Shown here: in pieces, positions 58,499-64,000 of the stretch
Position numbering within the stretch: position 1 is the stretch's first letter
Layout of the letters: each line of letters opens with the position of its first letter
Assembly: GCA_017591395.1 (NCBI GenBank)
Contig: WEDG01000761.1
Coordinates: 1-64,000 of the forward strand
Direction of reading: 5' to 3'
Length of the DNA: 64,000 nt
Source: Schistocephalus solidus
Taxonomy: Eukaryota > Platyhelminthes > Cestoda > Diphyllobothriidea > Diphyllobothriidae
Notes under the pieces: model-generated
The model's input: only the letters and a program-made list of their open reading frames with translations
Database searches by the model: none
Told to the model about the DNA's origin: nothing
Translations under genes and position numbers: made by a program

Positions 58499-58720
58499 TC
58501 CGTGCCAGAAAGACCCATCGCCTGCAAGCTGCTCTCAGAGGATGAAGTACAGCGACTGGTTGCGAATCTGGGCACCAAATGTACAACAGACTGTGCGGCC
58601 GTCGTCTGCGTCTACGCACCGGACGGAACCGGCGGTTGGCGCCAGCTTCACAGTGGAGTAGCAACCATCGAGAAGGACCGGTCTCTGAAGTCATACTATG
58701 TCCGCGTCTATGATCTTCAG
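58499..58720 (+). CDS. WASP copy B, WH1 exon 1
   Basis: 222 nt, phase 0, same borders as copy A (acceptor CACCTCAG, donor CAG|GTTCGC, a better donor than the GAG|GT of copy A). It encodes LLSEDEVQRLVANLGTKC, AAVVCVYAPDGTGGW and HSGVATIEKDRSLKSYYVRV. 65 of 74 residues equal copy A by my count, and several changes are conservative. Confidence 0.88.
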
Positions 58721-61207
58721 GTTCGCTTGCTTTTAATCCGTCCTCAAATTAACGCATTCATCTCCTCCTCCACCTCCTCCTCCGTCCCACTCCTTCCTCT
58801 TATAGAAGGCCACTCAGCTCTACCAGCAGGGCATCTTCTTGGAGATGGCGTACAGGGCGGTGACGGCCAACTTCCACACCTTTCAAGGTGATAATTTTCC
58901 CGTTGGCCTGGCTTTTGCTGATGTCGACGAGGCCAGCAGATTTCAAAGCCGCCTCACCAGCCTGATAAATGAGTGGCGTCCGACCCCGGACAGTGTGGTG
59001 CACACTCACAGTGTAGAAAAACCCAACTCCACCGACGTTAACATGATGTACGTAGTGCAACTGCCCGCGCCAGAGGCACCCACAAAGCACAGCTCTTTTT
59101 CTCCAGTTTCCGTAAGAAGGTGAGCACACACAAACGTACACACGTTTGCGATTCATATCCCTTGTTTCCAATATTTTATTTGAGCCTTAGCATTCAAAAG
59201 CAGCCGCAAACTGTAATTTTAGGACTTACGCGATTCTTTATCCTACCACTTCCGAGGAATCGAACTCAGATTCGGATGGTCAGCTCAGGAAAGCTGCCAC
59301 TCGCCGATTATGCCTTAGAGGGCACTGTGTTTTCCAGTGACCTGGTCTCAAAACAATTTCTCTTAATCCTGTATCATCTGTCTCATTATCATACTAATAT
59401 CCATGACAGGTTTGGCATCGGTTACGATCGCGTTGCAACCACGTACTGCACACCTTCTGCCTAGAGCACCATTATCTACAACTATCTCTGAGTGACAATC
59501 CGAAATGTCAGGCCAATAAATTTCCTGCTGCAGCGACCGCATTTTCTTCTCATTAAGCGCTCGTATCTCCGCACTGCAATGACTGAGATATCACCTTAGC
59601 AGGTTCATTGGCTGTGACAGTTCGATCGTCGCGAGCAAATACGTCGGCTTAGTGCCTAACGTGGTGGGTGCAACACGCGAATTTCGCGTGAATAGAAAAA
59701 CCGAATTGTGCGGCCTCTGTCGTACTTTCTCCTCTTTCACGCACCAGGCTCTGATGGCAAGACTATGTTAATAAGACCGGAGTTGGGCTGTATATTCATC
59801 ACTATCGTTCAAACAACTAGCTGTTGATTAGCAGGAAAATTTTCCCTCCGATCCCATTGATCACATGATTAGACAGAGCGAGTGAACCAGAAACCGCCAT
59901 GCGTAAAATAAAAATCAATTTCCCCGTAGCATGCTGAATAGCGATTACAAACGACACATTAACAGGGTGCCAGTCTTTTGCAATTCATAGAATCCAAGCT
60001 TTACACCTCTATCTATTACTCCAGCAAACCGTTTGCGAGTTTTCGGGATGCTGTCGAGTGGGGTCTGAACGTAGATTCTAGGGATCATATCTACCAAGCC
60101 GTGACCGCGTTTTAGCCACTGCATGTTGATTGTCTTCTTAATTTCTTGCTAGGAGGGGTATCTGATCATCCTTATCCCCTTCCGTCAGCCAACACACAGA
60201 AGAGTATTGTTTACCATCACCTCAGTTACTCCATCCGTGAACTCCAATTTCACTGCGTCTCCTCTGCGTATTCATCCGTCTTATCCGCCCTCCTTCTTCT
60301 TTTAGTTCTCTCAGCCGGACAAGTCCAAGGTGAGACTTTCATGTTCAATTGGATGCCTTAAATGTACGTTTCATCTGACAACCTAACCGAGGCCTCGTTC
60401 TAACTGTCTGATAACTAGTGCCTTGGCTTTACCTTCCCGTTGCACGTTTTGCTCCTCACAGTGGCCTACTCGTCTCCTCTTTACTCCACGGCCGCGCACA
60501 GTGCCCGTCAACCCTCTCTCTTCTTTTAGCAAAAGAAGGCCCCGTCAATCAGTGCCCCCACCGACTTTGTGCACGTACAACATTTGGGCTTCAACAAGGA
60601 GACGAACCAGCTTGACATGTCGGGTCTCAACGAAGATATGCTGCAGCAGTTCTTTAAGGACCACAATCTGCAAAATCTGTTCACATCTCCCGAGGATGCA
60701 AAATTTGCAGTCAATTTCATTGCCCAGAATATAGGCATCCAACAGGTTAGTTCTCTGGGCCCTTTCCAGCCCTGTTTGCTTGTCGCATTTTCTGGTGCTC
60801 AAAAGATACCCAGTACGTGAGTGCATCTGTACCAGTGGCGATTTGAGAGAGAGAGAGAGAAAGAAAGAGAGAGCGAGCGATAAACACTGTGAAAATCCCG
60901 CGGCTTCTCCCTTAACCTGGCTAGCATTGTCTGATCCTTTGACCATGCTGCTATGCTGACCTTGAAGAGTTCAGTTACAAGTGGGTTTGTGTGCACACAC
61001 ACACGCATAAAAGCACCCAAACGCACTCATGTTTTAGGCGTTTATTTGTGTGTAGCGTTGTCGTCTGACCCTCTGCTCTAGCAACCAGCCTATCGGAAGC
61101 AGTGCATTTGTAAAGAGGCAAAGAAATATCAGGATATTAAAAAGCGGGAAAATGTCTATGCGGGGGAGTGGTCAAAGTACATGGTGGAGATTGAAGGCGG
61201 ACGCTAG
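58499..61207 (+). CDS. WASP/N-WASP family protein, copy B (WH1 to GBD only within window)
   Basis: Exons: WH1 part 1 (58,499-58,720), WH1 part 2 (58,806 to 59,111 or 59,119), microexon (60,315-60,329), CRIB/GBD (60,530-60,745), post-GBD exon (from 61,082). No frameshift is seen in the WH1 or GBD core. The polyproline and VCA exons are not in the remaining 2.8 kb of the window. In copy A they lie 4.4 kb after this point, so they may be just outside. If they are truly absent, the product would bind WIP and Cdc42 but could not activate Arp2/3. The post-GBD exon stays open for 41 codons and then reaches TAG (61,205-61,207). Confidence 0.85.
58806..59119 (+). CDS. WASP copy B, WH1 exon 2
   Basis: Acceptor CTTATAG. 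It encodes QLYQQGIFLEMAYR, FHTFQGDNFPVGLAFADV, EASRFQSRLTSLINEW and THSVEKPNSTDVNM without interruption. Two donors are possible. GTGAGC at 59,120 matches the position used in copy A but leaves phase 2. GTAAGA at 59,112 gives 306 nt and phase 0, compatible with the downstream microexon. I favour the latter. Confidence 0.82.
59450..60065 (+). repeat. Dispersed repeat with AATAAA terminus; inverted partner of 33,710-34,150
   Basis: Starts with CTCTGAGTGACAATCCGAAATGTCAG and CCAATAAATTTCCTG (family of 26,320 and 34,790), then runs into ATGACTGAGATATCACCTTAGCAGG ... CTTTTGCAATTCATAGAATC ... CAAACCGTTTGCGAG, which is homologous to the reverse strand at 33,710-34,150. It lies inside the intron of WASP copy B and has no equivalent that I could find at the matching place in copy A. 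Confidence 0.65.
60315..60329 (+). CDS. WASP copy B, 15-nt microexon
   Basis: TTCTCTCAG|CCGGACAAGTCCAAG|GTGAGAC codes PDKSK. Exact length and splice sites are shared with copy A (26,639-26,653) while flanking intron sequence differs. Confidence 0.68.
60530..60745 (+). CDS. WASP copy B, CRIB/GBD exon
   Basis: 216 nt, phase 0, acceptor CTTTTAG, donor CAG|GTTAGT. CRIB consensus complete (ISAPTDFVHVQHLG), followed by MSGLNEDMLQQFFKDHNL and FTSPEDAKFAVNFIAQN. Cdc42-binding histidines are present. Open throughout. Confidence 0.92.
60844..60876. repeat. GA microsatellite in intron of copy B
   Basis: GAGAGA run with AAAGAAAG interruption, in the same intron position as 27,186-27,228 of copy A. Confidence 0.8.
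61082..61207 (+). CDS. WASP copy B, post-GBD exon
   Basis: Acceptor CTGCTCTAG, then QPAYRKQ, EAKKYQDIKKRENVYAG and further codons to a TAG at 61,205-61,207. No convincing donor is present before the stop (GTACAT at 61,177 would leave phase 2). It is either a terminal exon of a short isoform or an exon whose 3' border I cannot place. Confidence 0.5.
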   Translation, partial: QPAYRKQCICKEAKKYQDIKKRENVYAGEWSKYMVEIEGGR

Positions 61208-62002
61208 CCGTAGCTTCAGCGTTGACCATCTGGGACGAGCTTTAAGTCATGAGGCATTTGTGGAATATTGAGACATGCTCGATCCATATTTTGGCACATA
61301 CATCCGCGTCTGGTCTCAGACGGGGAGATTTCATAGAAGCTCGTGCCCCAAAGTAGCGACCTGATATGAGAAGATAGGTCCTGATACCCGCTTCGTGGTT
61401 AGTACGGATCATCGATTGGACTAACAGTTTTTGGTCAGATTGAGTGAACCCAACTTTCGTGGCAATAGGGTTAACTTATGTCGGTTGATGGGCAGGAAAC
61501 AATTTCACGAATCCAATTTCTTAAAGTTTCTTTGGCATATGAGTGCTAATTGTGCGTCCTGATCATTCCCGAAAAAGATAAACTGTAGTGAAGCGGAATT
61601 GGGTAATATTCCGGCTGCAGGAATTTCGAAGTTACTCATTGATTCCAGTCGTGAGGACACCTCGCGAAAACAGTCAACACTGCCTTTTAGTTCCTAAGTC
61701 AGATTTCCTTAACTTATAAAAGTATTCTGGTTTTATCAGCGTAAAACGTTAATTTCCAATCTACGATATGCACGGATGCAAACTTCTTGTTTTGTGTCAC
61801 CGAGCTCCATCGGGTCGAGCGGGTTACAGAACATTTTCTTCCCATTTCGTCTTATTCGATCTAGAGCGCTCGCATGCATTCGCATAGGGGTTAGTAACGA
61901 TTTGGATAGAGTACCGGTAGATAGAAAGGAGCCTGATGGTAGTCACTTTTGACTTTTGAGCGGTTGCTAGCCAGCCTTATCCAAACTCAGGCTTGCGGAC
62001 TT

Positions 62003-62137
62003 GAACCTCAAACCCGCGTCCTTTTTTCATCAAATATAATTGAGCCAAACGCTCTGCCATTGAACCACGGGCCGTTGATCTTTCGGTTGTGATCTGGAAT
62101 ATTAGTTTTGTTGGATACACATGCGCTCGAGCACGTT
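62003..62137 (-). repeat. tRNA-derived SINE of a second family
   Basis: Reverse strand: CCCGTGGTTCAATGGCAGAG (A box), then CGCGGGTTTGAGGTTC (B-box-like). Copy A (28,130) lacks exactly this stretch: GCGGACTTGGCGTTGTTCGCTGG is continuous there, so this is a clean post-duplication insertion of about 135 bp. Confidence 0.72.
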
Positions 62138-62689
62138 TGGCGTTGTTCGCTGGCAGGAGGTCCTACGCACACACACGCGCGGGCATTGTCATAAGCTTTG
62201 ATTAAATGATCACTCCTTTGCCCATCGTAGGCACTATCTCAGTCCTAGTAACGTTAGATGACCGTAATCCTGCGGTAGCACAAACACCATTTAAGCCATG
62301 ATTCCTCTGGCAGCGGCCGTGTGATACCTCTAGTTACAGCAGGGTAGTTCATGGTTTAGAAGGTAGATGCCTCAGTCAGCCCATCCAATAATTTGGATGA
62401 ATGAATGGATACCTGGTAACCTTTGCTGGTTCATGATACCGTTATAGCTAGTGATATTTTAAAGGAAACTGACATAACACATCGGAGTCCAACAACACTT
62501 GAAAATTGCTACTTTTGAATTGCGTTCGACTGCTCCTTTGTCAGATAACAGAGCCTGTCTATTCGCAGTTCGCATCCATTGAATTCTGTTGCACTATCTA
62601 TATAACTGACCATACTAATCTCAGAAAAAAAAAAAGAGTTTCTCAAATGGATGCGAAGCTTCGAGTTCAGATGTTTGTATGAACACCGG

Positions 62690-62970
62690 AATGATTTGTT
62701 TTATTAGTCTGAGATTTCGAACTCCAGTAGGTATCCACCGTCAGAGATACCAACAACAGCAGTGGAAAACTATATCACCGAGCAATGTCACAAATCTGGA
62801 ACTGATTGCACAGGATTTTATATGTCCGCAGCAGATCGATACATTGTTTAATGGAGCTCCAATCCGAGGCCCGGACTTTAATTAATTCTCGGCGCGTCTT
62901 ACTTCTGGTGTTGGTAATGATCTTTGTGGCTGCAATGTTGAACTCATGGCCCATTTCGTAGTTGTGGGTA
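62690..62970 (-). repeat. Short-element copy with hammerhead-like core
   Basis: The reverse strand reads CTCTGACGGTGGATACCTAC, TGGAGTTCGAAATCTCAGAC and TAATAAAACAAATC. The downstream body with GTTGAACTCATGGCCCATTTC is shared with 43,490-43,800. Confidence 0.62.
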
Positions 62971-63364
62971 TCAGCTAGCGATAATTCGTCCCAAAAAATC
63001 TATTACGGATACGGTTATTCGGAACTCTGATTTTGCGTTCTTCGCGTCGTCAGTAAATTGTGAATATTCTCCACTGGGATTGAGACGGGACTTCCACTCG
63101 CCGCTTCTTCGTCCGAAAGCTGGTTCCAGCCAAATTGACGGGCGGCTTTTGTTGGCTTCCCCTGCACTCAGTAGGCGTCCTGGCACTTTATTTTCCTGCC
63201 GCATTCCGATACTCTTGGTTCCACTGTGATTTACCCACACAAATTACTGGTGAAATACCACATCCCATCAATCGGATAGTTTCGTATGGACTACAGACAA
63301 AAACAACGGAGACCGGAATGGCCAGTTCTGACTTATTAGCCGTCATACCCAATCTCAGGTGTGG

Positions 63365-63480
63365 AGTACTTGAGATTTGAACCTGCGGCATTTGGTCATT
63401 GAGATCAACACTCTACCATTGAACCACGGGTCCGTTGTTTTTCTTGGATGCGTTCGGAAATATGAATTATGGTAGTGTAG
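63365..63480 (-). repeat. tRNA-derived SINE, second family, second copy
   Basis: Reverse strand: GGACCCGTGGTTCAATGGTA (A box) and GCAGGTTCAAATCTC (B box), about 60 nt apart, with a 5' flank similar to the 62,003-62,137 copy (GTTG.T.TTTC..G...T). Confidence 0.68.
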
Positions 63481-63743
63481 TGTTCAGCGATCCTTTTAAG
63501 GAACATGTATGTTCCAATTTACCCTGGAGCTCAATTTACAGCCCTGGCAGGCAGTCGCACAGTGACTAGGAATATATAATAACGGGGCTCCAACAATGCA
63601 TGTATTCGTGGTTGCCATGCGACTGCCTGCGAGGGCTCTGCATTGAGGCCCAAAGCCGAACGGGGTTTGTAGGTCCCGTAAGCTGACCGATGAACGCCCG
63701 TCCTACGAGGATTAATATTCATGATCGCAACCGACAGGAAAAT

Positions 63744-63845
63744 GGGGTTGTGGCTCAATGGTACAACATTTTACTCAATAACTACAAATCTTGGGTTAGA
63801 ATCCTGTGTTCTCCTGACCTGGAGTTAGGTATGGCTGCTTAATTA
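63744..63845 (+). repeat. tRNA-like SINE head
   Basis: GGTTGTGGCTCAATGGTACA (A box) and CTTGGGTTAGAATCCTGTG (B-box-like, GGTTAGAATCC) spaced as in a tRNA, followed by CTGGAGTTAGGTATGGCTGC. Probably another SINE, here on the plus strand. Confidence 0.55.
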
Positions 63846-64000
63846 CAGCTAAAAACTCAGAGATGTACATTTAATTCTCCCTTGCGTTTATCGGAATCCT
63901 GTGAGGCTAAATGTATGCGTATGGTAAGATTGGACGTTCGCCGATCAGGTTGCGAGACATGCTTGTTTCGTTGCTCTTTGCAGTTCGGCTTAGAGCCCTC

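Larger units (their letters stand above)
50471..62527 (+). repeat. Segmental duplication, copy B (pairs with 20,238-28,540)
   Basis: Collinear with copy A from CCGTTCTGTTTACTAAGGTC to about 62,527. It is about 3.7 kb longer because of an insertion with an RTE-like RT (about 51,800-53,365), extra copies of a 1.1-kb unit (54.3-57.8 kb), a repeat at 59.45-60.07 kb and a SINE at 62,003-62,137. Coding exons are much better conserved than most intron sequence, as expected for an old duplication under selection. Confidence 0.85.

Noticed and set aside
1..64000. CRISPR arrays, operons, rRNA genes or prophage
   Set aside because: No regularly spaced repeats, no rRNA-like stretches and no prokaryotic gene layout seen; the exons and retroelements are eukaryotic.

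Overview
The window reads as nuclear DNA of an animal with a large, repeat-rich genome. It has widely spaced exons with GT-AG borders, no bacterial gene organisation and dense layers of decayed retrotransposons. The CR1/jockey-like reverse transcriptases, tRNA-derived short repeats and overall style fit a parasitic flatworm, most likely a tapeworm. That assignment is inference from general knowledge, not from a search.

The only host gene I can identify is a Wiskott-Aldrich syndrome protein (WASP/N-WASP) homologue, which relays Cdc42 signals to the Arp2/3 actin nucleator. It is on the + strand between about 23.8 and 33.1 kb. Recognisable exons encode the WH1 domain (two exons), a 15-nt microexon of the basic region, the CRIB/GBD domain, a polyproline region with one WH2-like motif, and a central/acidic tail. 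The first coding exon was not found. A second copy of the 5' two thirds of the locus (WH1 to GBD) lies at 58.5-61.2 kb. It sits in a segmental direct duplication: 20.24-28.54 kb (copy A) pairs with 50.47-62.53 kb (copy B). Both copies keep most coding residues, but copy A has a 1-nt frameshift in WH1 exon 2 and copy B has changed splice sites there. The polyproline and VCA exons of copy B, if present, lie beyond the window.

Layout. 0-18.3 kb is a nested graveyard of at least two non-LTR retrotransposon families in both orientations. 18.3-20.2 kb shows nothing. 20.2-28.5 kb is duplication copy A with the 5' part of the WASP gene. 28.5-33.1 kb holds intronic repeats and the last two WASP exons. 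33.1-43.9 kb is gene-poor, with diverged dispersed repeats and tRNA-derived SINEs. 43.9-50.5 kb is a second retrotransposon island, including the best-preserved reverse transcriptase (46.3-48.0 kb). 50.5-62.5 kb is duplication copy B, carrying its own later insertions (an RTE-like reverse transcriptase fragment, an array of roughly 1.1-kb repeats and a SINE). 62.5-64 kb holds SINE and terminal-repeat fragments.

Most transposon copies are interrupted by stops and frameshifts and look dead. Their 3' ends carry short tandem-repeat tails as in the CR1/L2 group. A recurrent short repeat ending in a CTGACGA...CGAAA...AATAAA arrangement resembles the hammerhead-like terminal repeats of Penelope-like elements, and one instance forms a 60-bp-arm palindrome.
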